A DNA stretch of 64,000 nucleotides from Ignavibacteriota bacterium (GCA_016708125.1 JADJGF010000001.1:4114001-4178000), one strand, 5' to 3'; shown: positions 45,236 to 53,683, numbered from the stretch's first letter. Numbers and translations: made by a program. Notes: generated from the sequence alone by a model not told the origin.

Positions 45236-46270
45236 CTATTTTTCCACATTTTCCAAAAACCACTTATACGCTTTCTCAATTCCTTCTTCCAAACTCGTAC
45301 TATGTTTCCATCCCAAATTGTGCAAACGGCTAACATCCATTAGTTTTCGTGGTGTTCCATCCGGTTTAGAAGAATCATATTTTATTTCACCTTCAAAACC
45401 TATCACTTTTGCAATAACATTAACCAATTCGGCAATTGTTAAATCTTCTCCGGTTCCAATATTTATATGAGTTAATCCATTTTCATATAAATCTTTGGCA
45501 TTTACTTTTTGCATTAGATAAAAAATTGCATCAGCTAAATCTTCTACATAAAGAAATTCTCTTTTGGGTTTACCGCTTCCCCACACAGTAACTGTACTTG
45601 GTGCTTGGCTAATTTGTTCGTTGTTATTTGGTTCTTTGTTTTTATGTGTTTGATTTTCTTCTGAATTCTGAATTCTGAATTCTGAATTCTGTTTTTTTGC
45701 TTCATGAATTTTACGTATTAGAGCCGGCAGTACGTGAGATGTCTCTAAATTATAATTATCAAAAGGTCCGTACATGTTGGTCGGCATAATGGAAAAGAAA
45801 TTTGAGCCATATTGTTTATAATAACTTTCGCAGAGTTTAATACCGGCAATCTTGGCAATTGCATACGGTTCATTGGTATATTCTAAAGTATCTGTTAATA
45901 AATACTCTTCCTTCAAAGGCTGCGGTGCCAGTTTTGGATAGATACAAGAACTGCCTAAAAACAATAGTTTCTCAACGCCATATTTATGCGCAGAATTAAT
46001 AATATTAGCTTCAATCATTAAGTTATCATAAAGGAATTCAGCTCGGTAAGTATTGTTAGCAAGAATTCCCCCAACCTTTGCAGCGGCAACAATCACTTGT
46101 TCGGGTTTCTCCGTTTGAAAGAAGTCATTTACTTCTTTTTGATTTGTGAGATCCAACCCGGGATAATTCCGTGTAATGATATTTTTATATCCTTCGGATT
46201 GATATTTTCGCGTAATTGCTGAACCAACCATTCCAGTATGTCCTGCGATGTAAATTTTTGTGTTATTCAT
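45236..46270 (-). CDS. fcl: GDP-L-fucose synthase with repeat insertion
   Basis: A 344-aa SDR reductase/epimerase completing GDP-fucose from the Gmd product. GHTGMVGS at 10-17, AAAKVGGILANNTYRAEFLY, GSSCIYPKLAPQPLKEEYLL, Y136AIAK140 and MPTNMYGPFDNYNLETSHVL are all canonical. Residues about 193-225 (QNSEFRIQNSEENQ) are extra, encoded by TTCTGAA heptamers plus TTTGTTC words, and lie in the substrate-domain loop before VTVWGSGKPKREFLY. Overlaps the ligase-like gene start by eight bases. Confidence 0.92.
   Translation of the reverse strand: MNNTKIYIAGHTGMVGSAITRKYQSEGYKNIITRNYPGLDLTNQKEVNDFFQTEKPEQVIVAAAKVGGILANNTYRAEFLYDNLMIEANIINSAHKYGVEKLLFLGSSCIYPKLAPQPLKEEYLLTDTLEYTNEPYAIAKIAGIKLCESYYKQYGSNFFSIMPTNMYGPFDNYNLETSHVLPALIRKIHEAKKQNSEFRIQNSEENQTHKNKEPNNNEQISQAPSTVTVWGSGKPKREFLYVEDLADAIFYLMQKVNAKDLYENGLTHINIGTGEDLTIAELVNVIAKVIGFEGEIKYDSSKPDGTPRKLMDVSRLHNLGWKHSTSLEEGIEKAYKWFLENVEK
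45600..45700 (-). repeat. In-frame heptamer repeat insertion in fcl
   Basis: Contains about five consecutive TTCTGAA units (45658-45692) and TTTGTTC-like units, 33 codons in total. Confidence 0.85.
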
Positions 46271-47960
46271 AATGTATTTTATAAAATGTTAATAAATTCG
46301 TAAATATTAAAAATAATAATAACGGAAGACCACTTATTCCAGTCCACCAACCCTCAAATTGGGAATGAATGAGAAAGGCAAGTACAAACGATAGTATTAA
46401 TAGTTGAGACGTATAAACGTAAAAACGTTGAGAAGATATGAAGTTCGGAAGATTAGATATTCTTGAATCAGAAACCTGGTTTTCTAGTGATGAGTGATGA
46501 GTGATGAGTGATGGATTGTTCTTCACACTTGACTTATTACTCACCGCGGAGTGTAAGCTGATTACTGATTTCTTAAAACTAATAATTGAACTTGCTATCG
46601 CTTTTCCAAGTGGTAATATAAACAAAACTAGTCCAATTATTCCAACTTCTTCAATCAAAGCAAATATGCTGTTACCTTTTTCGCGTTTAAGTTCTCCGAA
46701 TTTGTTTTCTTTTTTATAGTTTGATTTAATAGTTGGATCAGTAACTCCATAACCCAAACCAAATATTCCGCCGTTTAATGCCGCTTGATAAGACGGTTCC
46801 CAAAGAATATTTCTTCTTGCAAAATAATCAGGTCCGCTTTTTTTTAAGTATTTTGTAATATTTTCATTAAAAAGAAAGAAAATGCTCGTCCCTACCAATA
46901 ATAATGCAATAGTAAATATTACATTGAATTTTATGGTACCTAACAAATAAATAAATGCTAATCCGCCGATAAATAAAGCAAGCATTACTGCACGTGAGTA
47001 CGAAAGATAGATTAAGTAGAGGTTTGAGAGAATAATAATAAAGTAAACAATAGATTCCCGCTTGAACAATTTGAGAATGATAAACCTTTGTTCTGTCATG
47101 CTGAAATGTTTTTGTTCAGCATCTGTCTTAGATTCCGGCTTTATGCCTGCCGACCTTGCTTGCCGGTCGGCATGAATGACAGAATCTTTTGTGTTGTAAT
47201 TCCCGTGAAAGCAGGAATCAAGGTTTTTATTCCTCTTAGATTCTGAATCAAGTTCAGAATGACGAGTTTTATTATTGTCATGCTGATGAATATCATCATC
47301 TTCTTTTAGATCTTTTAAAAAATCCACATTGGGATTGCTATTAATATTGTCATTCTTGCGAAAGCGGGAATCCATGTTTTTATTGCCTTCTGCCTTTTCA
47401 CTTTTCACTTTTGACTTTTGACTTTTCACCAAGTCCATATTATCTAACAAAAAATAAGCCGGTCCAATAAGCGTAAACATTAATACTGCAGCTAAAGTGT
47501 TTTGATGAAGAAAAATTGAAGTAAACCCTAATCCATGATTTGCCGTCCATCCATCACTTGGAATGCCGCTAATTAGGGAGAGAAAACTCAAAACAACAAA
47601 TGCTGAATTAAGAATAAAAAAAATTCTAAACAAATCACTTAATTTACTTTTATAAAGTAATGCAATTAATAGAGCTGTCATTGAAATAAAAATATAAAAT
47701 AATCCTCTACTAAAACTAACGAATGGTTCCAAAGACCAAAACGTACTAACTACTGCCCAAATTCCACATGGTAAAAACCAAAGCAGACTGTGCTTTAATT
47801 GCAAATCCCAAAATGTTTTGTAATTTAAAATCCAAATGCCAACAAATGAAAGAACAGCTACAATGTATAAATTATCTGTTCCTCTTATCATCCTTGCGGT
47901 AGAGAAAAGAAGACCTGAGAAGACAAGAGAGTTAGTTAAAAAGATTTTATTAAGTTGCAT
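46263..47960 (-). CDS. O-antigen ligase-like membrane protein with two large repeat insertions
   Basis: A 565-aa WaaL/Wzy-C family protein with about ten helices. The periplasmic signature region is around residues 315-410 (IYLSYSRAVMLALF, then NILWEPSYQAALNGGIFGLG and YGV). Two segments do not belong to the family. Residues about 176-292 are encoded by at least five different palindromic repeats (MDSRFRKND, RHSELDSESK, NLDSCFHGNYN). Residues about 464-516 are encoded by TGATGAG heptamers. Without them the protein would be about 395-400 aa, the normal size. It may attach polymer to an acceptor or polymerise it. Confidence 0.82.
   Translation of the reverse strand: MQLNKIFLTNSLVFSGLLFSTARMIRGTDNLYIVAVLSFVGIWILNYKTFWDLQLKHSLLWFLPCGIWAVVSTFWSLEPFVSFSRGLFYIFISMTALLIALLYKSKLSDLFRIFFILNSAFVVLSFLSLISGIPSDGWTANHGLGFTSIFLHQNTLAAVLMFTLIGPAYFLLDNMDLVKSQKSKVKSEKAEGNKNMDSRFRKNDNINSNPNVDFLKDLKEDDDIHQHDNNKTRHSELDSESKRNKNLDSCFHGNYNTKDSVIHADRQARSAGIKPESKTDAEQKHFSMTEQRFIILKLFKRESIVYFIIILSNLYLIYLSYSRAVMLALFIGGLAFIYLLGTIKFNVIFTIALLLVGTSIFFLFNENITKYLKKSGPDYFARRNILWEPSYQAALNGGIFGLGYGVTDPTIKSNYKKENKFGELKREKGNSIFALIEEVGIIGLVLFILPLGKAIASSIISFKKSVISLHSAVSNKSSVKNNPSLITHHSSLENQVSDSRISNLPNFISSQRFYVYTSQLLILSFVLAFLIHSQFEGWWTGISGLPLLLFLIFTNLLTFYKIHYE
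46480..46570 (-). repeat. In-frame GATGAGT heptamer run in the ligase-like gene
   Basis: Four near-perfect TGATGAG units (46490-46517), translated as SLITHHSSL. Adjacent repeat words extend the insertion. Confidence 0.85.
47085..47435 (-). repeat. Mosaic of palindromic repeats inside the ligase-like gene
   Basis: A 351-base (117-codon) segment with several units end to end: GTCATGCTGAA..TTCAGCA, TGCCTGCCGACC..GGTCGGCATG, ATTCCCGTGAAAGCAGGAAT, ATTCTGAATCAAGTTCAGAAT, and GTCATTCTTGCGAAAGCGGG. All are read through without a stop. Confidence 0.85.
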
Positions 47961-48216
47961 TAAAATAGTAATCTGAAAATAGTGCTTGGTTCTTAGTTAA
48001 CTATTGCTTAGTTGTAGTTGATTTTAAATATTTAATAAAACCACCAACCATTTTTTTAATTTGGGAAGTTTTTGAATATAATTTCTCAAAATCAACATCG
48101 TTTATATATTCAACATCTTGTGCGACATATAATAAACTTTGAACTTCAGATGCAGATCTATATGAATAGTTCAGAAACTGAATAAATGATCTATTTGTTC
48201 CACTATCAAATCCTTC

Positions 48217-48507
48217 TTTACCCCATCAAATAAGATTTGAGTCTATTTTTTAAAAACATTTTACCATAATGAGTTTTTAAATATTTTTCACGATGTAAAG
48301 CATCAGCCTGATTTAGACATGCTTCAAAATAAATTAATCTTAGTGGTCTTCGTTCTTTAGTGGATTGAACTAATCCATTATTATGTTGCTCAAATCTTAA
48401 TTCAATATTTTTTGTATACCCAGTATAAAATTTATTATCTTTTTCACTTTTTAATACATATGTAAAATAAAATTCACTCATAAAATATTGATTTATTTGA
48501 CTGGGCT
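48217..48507 (-). mobile_element. 291-bp inverted-repeat-bounded GIY-YIG cassette, copy 1
   Basis: Bounded on the minus strand by AGCCCAGTCAAATAA (48493-48507) and TTATTTGATGGGGT (48220-48233), imperfect inverted repeats. The first carries the stop of the N-terminal four-helix half, the second the stop of the GIY-YIG gene. Only 11 bases separate the left repeat from the GIY-YIG ATG. Same length and ends as copy 2. Confidence 0.78.
48218..48481 (-). CDS. GIY-YIG nuclease nested in a four-helix bundle gene, copy 1
   Basis: An 87-aa minimal GIY-YIG protein: FYFTYVLKSEKDNKFYTGYT, then IELRFEQHNNG and ALHREKYLKTHYGK. The Tyr motifs, the Arg/His helix and the Glu of REK are in the usual order. About 86% identical to copy 2. 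No DNA-binding extension is visible. It sits inside the split S23 gene, in the same orientation. Confidence 0.9.
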   Translation of the reverse strand: MSEFYFTYVLKSEKDNKFYTGYTKNIELRFEQHNNGLVQSTKERRPLRLIYFEACLNQADALHREKYLKTHYGKMFLKNRLKSYLMG

Positions 48508-48872
48508 TATATTAGTCATAACTGAAACAGCACTTCTTTGAATTTGATCTTTTAGTCCAAAATCTTTTGAAAATTTATTTTGGTTAGTAATTTCATATAT
48601 TTTCTTTACTAATTCTCTGGATTCTTTCCAAGCTTCAATATTTTCAAATTTTTCAATTTTCATTTTTTAACACGATCAAGAATCACACAATTTTTTTTGT
48701 TTTTTCGGTTCACCTGCTTCTAACCTCGGACCAAGAACTTCGAACTGTTTCTTTTAAGTTTTCGGGCTTCTGTTGGGAGTTTTCAATCTTTTCTATATTA
48801 AATCCTTTCACTACGCACCAAGAACTAAGAACTTTTAACCTTTACCCTTCACTTGTTACTCTTTACTCTTCA

Positions 48873-50069
48873 CTAATCACCGTTTTTTAGAAATTCCAAA
48901 ACCTCTTTTCTTTGAAGAATCAAGATTGATATAATTTTACTTAATGAAAGCAGAATAAGCATTGCAATAACTAAGGTAAATAATCCCAAATAATCATCAG
49001 CGTCAATTGAAATAATATTAAAATAATAAGCTGAAATAAATCCCGCAAAAATAATTATATGTGCTATTGAAGTTACTCTTTGGGTACGATGCAAGTTAAA
49101 TTTGAATAAGATGCCATTCAAAGGAAAGTGTAAAAATATATATGCAACATAACCGCCGAACATAGTTAATACAATATTATTGAATAATCCCACATCAATA
49201 CTGCTTGGAAGCAAATTTGAGAATAAGTTTGTGAGTAATAAAATTCCTATAAAGTAAAAAAACAAACCTAATGTAATTAAGCCCAAAGAATTAATAATCG
49301 CCGATTTAAGTTCGCTTTTACCGGAAGCGGCATAAATATTTTTCTCGGCAACGTTGCCCAAGTAAAAAATTGGCGCAATAATAGCCCAAGAAAATGTGTA
49401 AGCATTTGCCAGTTTTATGTTAAATAGATTATTAGCAAAAAATTTATCAGCCATTAAAACCATTCCAGCCGCAGAATTTATAATAAAAGTTGAAGCGCCG
49501 ATTTTATAAAAATCTTTTACCTCATTTATATCTTTTATAGTACCTAATTCAAAATATTTAAGACATAGAATAACTGCCAGTAGTCCAAAAGCTCCATATA
49601 AAAAGAGAATATTTGTTTTGAGTAAAAGACTAAACAAAAGCGCTAAAAAATATCCGGTGGAGATTATAATAATTGTTAAAAAATATTTATTTGTTTTGGA
49701 ATGAAATAATAATTGAAAATTGTAAATATTAAATATTATGGTAGAAAAAGAAATAATTGCAATGTTTAAAATATTAAATAGCGAAACATCAATTCCGGAA
49801 AATGCATTAACCAAAATGAAGCTTATAACAATATTGATAAAAACTAATCCAGCTAAAATAAAAGGAGTAAAATTAATTTGTGTAATTGCATAAGTAAATC
49901 CAAAAGTACCAATCGTTGAAATTAAAGATGCATAATAAAAAACTTTATTGAATTCGTTGTATTCTGATTCGTTTAGAAAATAAGGCAGAACCAAGTTAAA
50001 TGATTTTAACAATATAAACGATAAAGCGATTAAGAAAGTATTTTTAAGGTATTCTTTTGAAATTGGCAT
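48873..50069 (-). CDS. Second flippase-like membrane protein
   Basis: A 398-aa polytopic protein with about 12 helices (LKSFNLVLPYFLNESEYNEF, GNVAEKNIYAASGKSELKSA, FMGGYVAYIFLHFP-like loop). Resembles the Wzx/MATE-like MOP group, though divergent from the gene at 33288. Its presence with the ligase-like protein suggests a second assembly system or a different repeat unit. Confidence 0.72.
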   Translation of the reverse strand: MPISKEYLKNTFLIALSFILLKSFNLVLPYFLNESEYNEFNKVFYYASLISTIGTFGFTYAITQINFTPFILAGLVFINIVISFILVNAFSGIDVSLFNILNIAIISFSTIIFNIYNFQLLFHSKTNKYFLTIIIISTGYFLALLFSLLLKTNILFLYGAFGLLAVILCLKYFELGTIKDINEVKDFYKIGASTFIINSAAGMVLMADKFFANNLFNIKLANAYTFSWAIIAPIFYLGNVAEKNIYAASGKSELKSAIINSLGLITLGLFFYFIGILLLTNLFSNLLPSSIDVGLFNNIVLTMFGGYVAYIFLHFPLNGILFKFNLHRTQRVTSIAHIIIFAGFISAYYFNIISIDADDYLGLFTLVIAMLILLSLSKIISILILQRKEVLEFLKNGD

Positions 50070-50241
50070 TTAACAACAGTAATTAGTGAACAGTAGTCAG
50101 TAGTCAGAAATAAAGGAAAAAGGAAAAAGACAAAAATGAAAAGGAAAAAGTTCAGGATTAAGAATTAGGGAAATCAAAAAAAAAATTAATAATTATGAAT
50201 TAAGAAATAATGATTTAAAAAATTGAAAAGAAATAATGAAT

Positions 50242-51012
50242 TTAGTCTTCAAATTGCCATAATAATGTTAATACAGAATTATAGTTACTCATAAAAACAT
50301 TTTGTTCCCATAAATAAAGATCGTCTCGTCCTCGTGTATCTTCGTACCAGGTATTAGCCATTACAATATTATCATTTTCATCAATTTCATTTTTTGCAAA
50401 GAATTTATATGCCTTGCTTTTTCTATCTACTTTGTAATTTTTAGGTATCCATTTTAACGGAAAATACTCATTCTTACAGTGCCAGATCACCTTTTCCCCT
50501 TTACTCATAATTACTGCACTGGGAGTTGAGCCAATATTTGCATATTTTATTGCGGTTGCCGTAAGTGAAGCATTAAAATATCCGGCGGTGTCTTTAATGA
50601 GATCAAAATTTAATTTTCTTCTTCCGGTAAACTTTTTAAACCATTCAGATGGCATTAAAAGTTCAGATGCAAATTCATTTGCATTTGCTTCCCAAATCTT
50701 ATTTGAATTAAAAGAATTTATATCCTCGTTCAAGCAAGTAAACAGATCATTTTCCCTTAATTCCCTTTCGTTAAAATAATGCCCCATTTCGTGTGCTAAA
50801 GTAAAACGTTTTTGTCCTTTTTCTATTATATTGCTGTTTATTTTAGCTATTGCCAGTCCCTTTTTAAATTGGATACGACCCAAAGCATTTTCCATCGGTT
50901 CTTCATCAATAATTAGATTCTCGGCAAATGAAATATCTTCCAGATTAAGATCACCCGGTTTTTTAATACCGTAATCTTTTAAAATATTTAATGCGTTGGC
51001 AGATGGATTCAA
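50242..51012 (-). CDS. ImmA/IrrE family metallo-endopeptidase
   Basis: A 256-aa protein with the zinc motif in FTLAHEMGHYFNE (HExxH), the third ligand region NANEFASELLMPSEWF, and a beta-rich C-terminal part. ImmA-type proteases cleave repressors; IrrE-type ones control stress regulons. No Xre-type repressor gene is adjacent. The sigma-like gene at 53684 is a possible partner (inference). Confidence 0.87.
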   Translation of the reverse strand: MNPSANALNILKDYGIKKPGDLNLEDISFAENLIIDEEPMENALGRIQFKKGLAIAKINSNIIEKGQKRFTLAHEMGHYFNERELRENDLFTCLNEDINSFNSNKIWEANANEFASELLMPSEWFKKFTGRRKLNFDLIKDTAGYFNASLTATAIKYANIGSTPSAVIMSKGEKVIWHCKNEYFPLKWIPKNYKVDRKSKAYKFFAKNEIDENDNIVMANTWYEDTRGRDDLYLWEQNVFMSNYNSVLTLLWQFED

Positions 51013-51028
51013 AGAAATAGTTAATTAG

Positions 51029-51044
51029 TCCGTTAGCTAACGGA
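51029..51044. repeat. Palindrome TCCGTTAGCTAACGGA
   Basis: Copy immediately upstream of the ImmA/IrrE gene, next to a TTGGTGCTTGG word run. Confidence 0.85.
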
Positions 51045-51283
51045 TTGGTGCTTGGTTAATTAGTGCTTGGTGTTTAGTTAATTGTTGATTTAAGTTATTT
51101 AATAAACCCGCCAATCATTTTTTTTATTTTTGAAACATGATCATACATATTAGAAAATTCGTCATAATCTATGTAATTTAAATCTGAAGCAACATATAAA
51201 AGGCTTTGTACTTCAGACGCGGATCTATACGAATAATTCAAAAATTGAATAAATGATTTATTTGTTCCACTATCAAATCCTTC

Positions 51284-51574
51284 TTTACCCCGTCAAATAA
51301 GATTTGAGTCGATTCCCCAAAAACATTTTGCCGTAACATGTTTTAAGATATTTCTCTCGATGAAGAGCATCCGATTGGTTCAAGCAAGCTTCGTAATAAA
51401 TCAATTTCAAAGGTCTTCTATCAGATGTTGATTTAACTAGACCTTTATTATGCTGCTCAAATCTTAAATCAATATTTTGTGTATAACCAGTATAAAACTT
51501 ATTATCTTTTTCACTTTTTAATACATATGTAAAATAAAATTCACTCATAAAATATTGATTTATTTGACTGGGCT
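51284..51574 (-). mobile_element. 291-bp inverted-repeat-bounded GIY-YIG cassette, copy 2
   Basis: Ends AGCCCAGTCAAATAA (51560-51574) and TTATTTGACGGGGT (51287-51300), matching copy 1 and pairing with each other over about 13 positions with one gap. Confidence 0.78.
51285..51548 (-). CDS. GIY-YIG nuclease nested in a four-helix bundle gene, copy 2
   Basis: 87 aa, with the same architecture as copy 1: FYFTYVLKSEKDNKFYTGYT, IDLRFEQHNKG, ALHREKYLKTCYGK. Twelve residues differ from copy 1. Active-site residues are retained, which suggests selection on the nuclease. Confidence 0.9.
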   Translation of the reverse strand: MSEFYFTYVLKSEKDNKFYTGYTQNIDLRFEQHNKGLVKSTSDRRPLKLIYYEACLNQSDALHREKYLKTCYGKMFLGNRLKSYLTG

Positions 51575-51982
51575 TACATTAGCCATTACAGAAACAGCAC
51601 TTCTTTGGATTTGATCTTTTAACCCAAAATCTTTTGAAAATTTATTATTATTAGTTGCGTTGTATATATTATTAACTAATATTCTTGCTTCTTTCCATGA
51701 TTCTATATCTTCAAATTTTTCAATTTTCATTTTCTTTAATCACGCACTAAAATCTACGTATCAGGCACTTTTTTTTATTTTTTTTATGTATTCAGACTTA
51801 TTTTTTTGATTTTTCAGTTCACCTACTTCCAACCTCGAACCAAGAACAAAGAACTGTTTTTTTTTGTTTTCCGTCCTCTGCTTTCAATCTTTCTTTTCAC
51901 CATTCACCAACCCGTTAGCTAACGGTCTATTCACTAATCACTCATCACCCTTCACTATTTACTAGCTACTAATTTCCGAGTA

Positions 51983-52681
51983 TTATTCTAAGCTTTCCTC
52001 AATTACTGCTTTTAGTTCTTTGAATGCCTTTTGATAATCTTCAGTTTTATTTAGTATTTCTTTTATTTGGTATTCGTCATAAACATGACTAGTTAAATTT
52101 CTTTGCTCAATCATATCTAACCAAACGGCTTCATCTTTAATTAAACCTTGAGCATATCCTTCCTGAAAAACCATTCTTGGACTTTTGGCTTCAAAACCAA
52201 GGAATTCAAGTAATCTTTTTAAGGCTTTCCATCCCATTTCAAAAGTAAATTCAAATCTTTTAACAATAAGGTCCAAATACATATCTTCAAATCCCTGAGC
52301 TTTGATTTCATTCTCCATTTCTATAACTGCAATAAATTTTTCCAAAGCATTATTAAAGTTATAAAGTCCGTCCTCAGCCCTTAACCTTTTTGTGGAACTA
52401 TAAATTACTTTACCGGTTGTTTCAACTCGATTCTTAAATCTTTTTTCCGTTTTTGAAATATTTACTACATCAACTTTTAAAAGCGTATTTATATTTTGAA
52501 TTTCCTCTTTAATTATATGCATATCTTTAAATTTTTCATCATCGAATGCAATATCAATATCACTAGTTAATTTTGATTCGCCGTTTGCTTCGGAACCATA
52601 AAGGTAAATTCTTACGGGTTTTGCATATTTTAAAATTATTGATGTTACTTCTTTGATTATAGCAGCTTTATTACTCTGCAT
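51983..52681 (-). CDS. MNT-HEPN-type fusion protein
   Basis: 232 aa. Residues about 1-95 are a minimal nucleotidyltransferase (IYLYGSEANGESKLTSDIDI). Residues about 105-232 are HI0074/HEPN-like (FEFTFEMGWKALKRLLEFLG, then MIEQRNLTSHVYDEYQI with R-x4-H). The two-gene version of this module is at 39419-40195. Here antitoxin and toxin domains are joined in the opposite gene order, in one chain. Confidence 0.88.
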   Translation of the reverse strand: MQSNKAAIIKEVTSIILKYAKPVRIYLYGSEANGESKLTSDIDIAFDDEKFKDMHIIKEEIQNINTLLKVDVVNISKTEKRFKNRVETTGKVIYSSTKRLRAEDGLYNFNNALEKFIAVIEMENEIKAQGFEDMYLDLIVKRFEFTFEMGWKALKRLLEFLGFEAKSPRMVFQEGYAQGLIKDEAVWLDMIEQRNLTSHVYDEYQIKEILNKTEDYQKAFKELKAVIEESLE

Positions 52682-52797
52682 AACTTCTCCATCAAAATAA
52701 AAGTTAATTTATTAAATTCTTAATATTGTATCGATTCTTCATCTATCAGCTTCCAATTTCCGCCCTCAGTCCACCGCCTTCCGAATTCCGTCCACCG

Positions 52798-52995
52798 CCT
52801 TCAAATTTTTCAATTTTCATTTTCTTTAACCACACACCACGATCTAAAAATCACGCACTTTTTTTTATTTTTTATGTATTCAGACTTATTTTTTTGATTT
52901 TTCAGTTAACCTGACTCAAACCTCGAACCAAGAACTGTCTTTTAAGTTTTCCGTCATCTGCCTTCCGTACTCAGCCTTCCGAATTCCGTCCCCCG
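52798..52995 (-). repeat. 198-bp tandem unit 1 carrying a four-helix gene start
   Basis: Contains CTTCAAATTTTTCAATTTTC then CAT: the start codons MKIEKFE of the S23 gene, plus about 100 bases of its upstream region, including CACGCACTTTTTTTTATTTT. The coding part ends after six or seven codons in repeat DNA. Related upstream sequence also precedes the S23 genes at 48663 and 51730. Confidence 0.8.
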
Positions 52996-53193
52996 TCTTC
53001 AAATTTTTCAATTTTCATTTTCTTTAACCACACACCACAATCTAAAAATCACGCACTTTTTTTTATTTTTTTATATATTCAGACTTATTTTTTTGATTTT
53101 TCAGTTAACCTGCTTCTAACCTCGAACCAAGAACTACGTACTGTTTTTTAAGTTTTCTGTTATCCGCCTTCCGTCTTCAATTTTTTCTATTCA
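52996..53193 (-). repeat. 198-bp tandem unit 2 carrying a four-helix gene start
   Basis: Second copy, offset by 198 bases (ATG at 53018 versus 52820), with a few substitutions. Confidence 0.8.
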
Positions 53194-53200
53194 CCAGTCA

Positions 53201-53581
53201 CTAGTCACTATTTTTTTCTAGTTCTTTAGCCAACTCTTCCAGCAATATTTCATCTTTTAATATGCTGTCAATTTCTTGATCGGATAGTTTATCTTCCATG
53301 TTCCTAAAAGCCAAAGCAGTTGGATAATTTTTACTATGTTCTAGAATTCCGAATTCCGAAGTCTTAATCCTTTCTTTAAGTTTTTCAAAAAGTTTTTTCA
53401 GCTTTCTCCCTTTTTCATATTTCAGATCTCTTTCTCTAATTTCTAACAAATCCAGCATTTTTTTTTGAAACTGCACGGTATCAATACCGGCGCTTTTTAA
53501 TTCTTCATCAATAATTTTATTATTTTCCGGTGTATCCTCATATAAAAAATTAATAAAATTATCTACTCGGCTATTATTCAT
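53201..53581 (-). CDS. Hypothetical protein downstream of sigma-like factor
   Basis: A 126-aa soluble, highly charged, helical protein (ENNKIIDEELKSAGIDTVQF, KLKKLFEKLKERIKT, DSILKDEILLEELAKELEKN). No known domain recognised. It lies about 100 bases after the sigma-like gene and could be its regulator. Confidence 0.65.
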   Translation of the reverse strand: MNNSRVDNFINFLYEDTPENNKIIDEELKSAGIDTVQFQKKMLDLLEIRERDLKYEKGRKLKKLFEKLKERIKTSEFGILEHSKNYPTALAFRNMEDKLSDQEIDSILKDEILLEELAKELEKNSD

Positions 53582-53683
53582 AGCATCCTTTCAAATTTTT
53601 ATTTTTATAAAATTTTTATTTTCACGATTTCTGATTTTTTACATCCCGTCTTGCCGTTTTCACGTCTTTACGTTTTCACTTCT

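Larger units (their letters stand above)
48001..48663 (-). pseudogene. Four-helix bundle (S23) gene interrupted by a GIY-YIG cassette, copy 1
   Basis: The N-terminal half (48493-48663) reads MKIEKFENIEAWKESRELVK, through LKDQIQRSAVSVMTNIS, then PVK and stop. The C-terminal half (48001-48216) reads EGFDSGTNRSFIQFLNYSYR, then SASEVQSLLYVAQD, to a normal end. Intact relatives have NIAEGF at the junction. The interruption is 291 bases. Both halves are free of stops, and excising 288 bases would join them in frame as NISEGF. Confidence 0.85.
51095..51730 (-). pseudogene. Four-helix bundle (S23) gene interrupted by a GIY-YIG cassette, copy 2
   Basis: N-terminal half 51560-51730 (MKIEKFEDIESWKEARILVN ... 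VSVMANVS, PVK, stop) and C-terminal half 51095-51283 (EGFDSGTNKSFIQFLNYSYR ... KKMIGGFIK, stop). About 79% identical to copy 1 in the N-terminal half and interrupted at exactly the same codon. The C-terminus is about nine residues shorter than copy 1. Confidence 0.85.
52682..53200. other. Intergenic tandem duplication with four-helix gene starts
   Basis: No complete gene. Contains two tandem copies of a 198-base unit (next entries) and TTCCGTC/TTCCGAA word runs. Confidence 0.65.

Noticed and set aside
48217..48507. Group I intron or intein carrying a GIY-YIG homing endonuclease
   Set aside because: Fewer than 30 non-ORF bases remain, too few for an intron core, and stop codons plus separate start exclude an intein.
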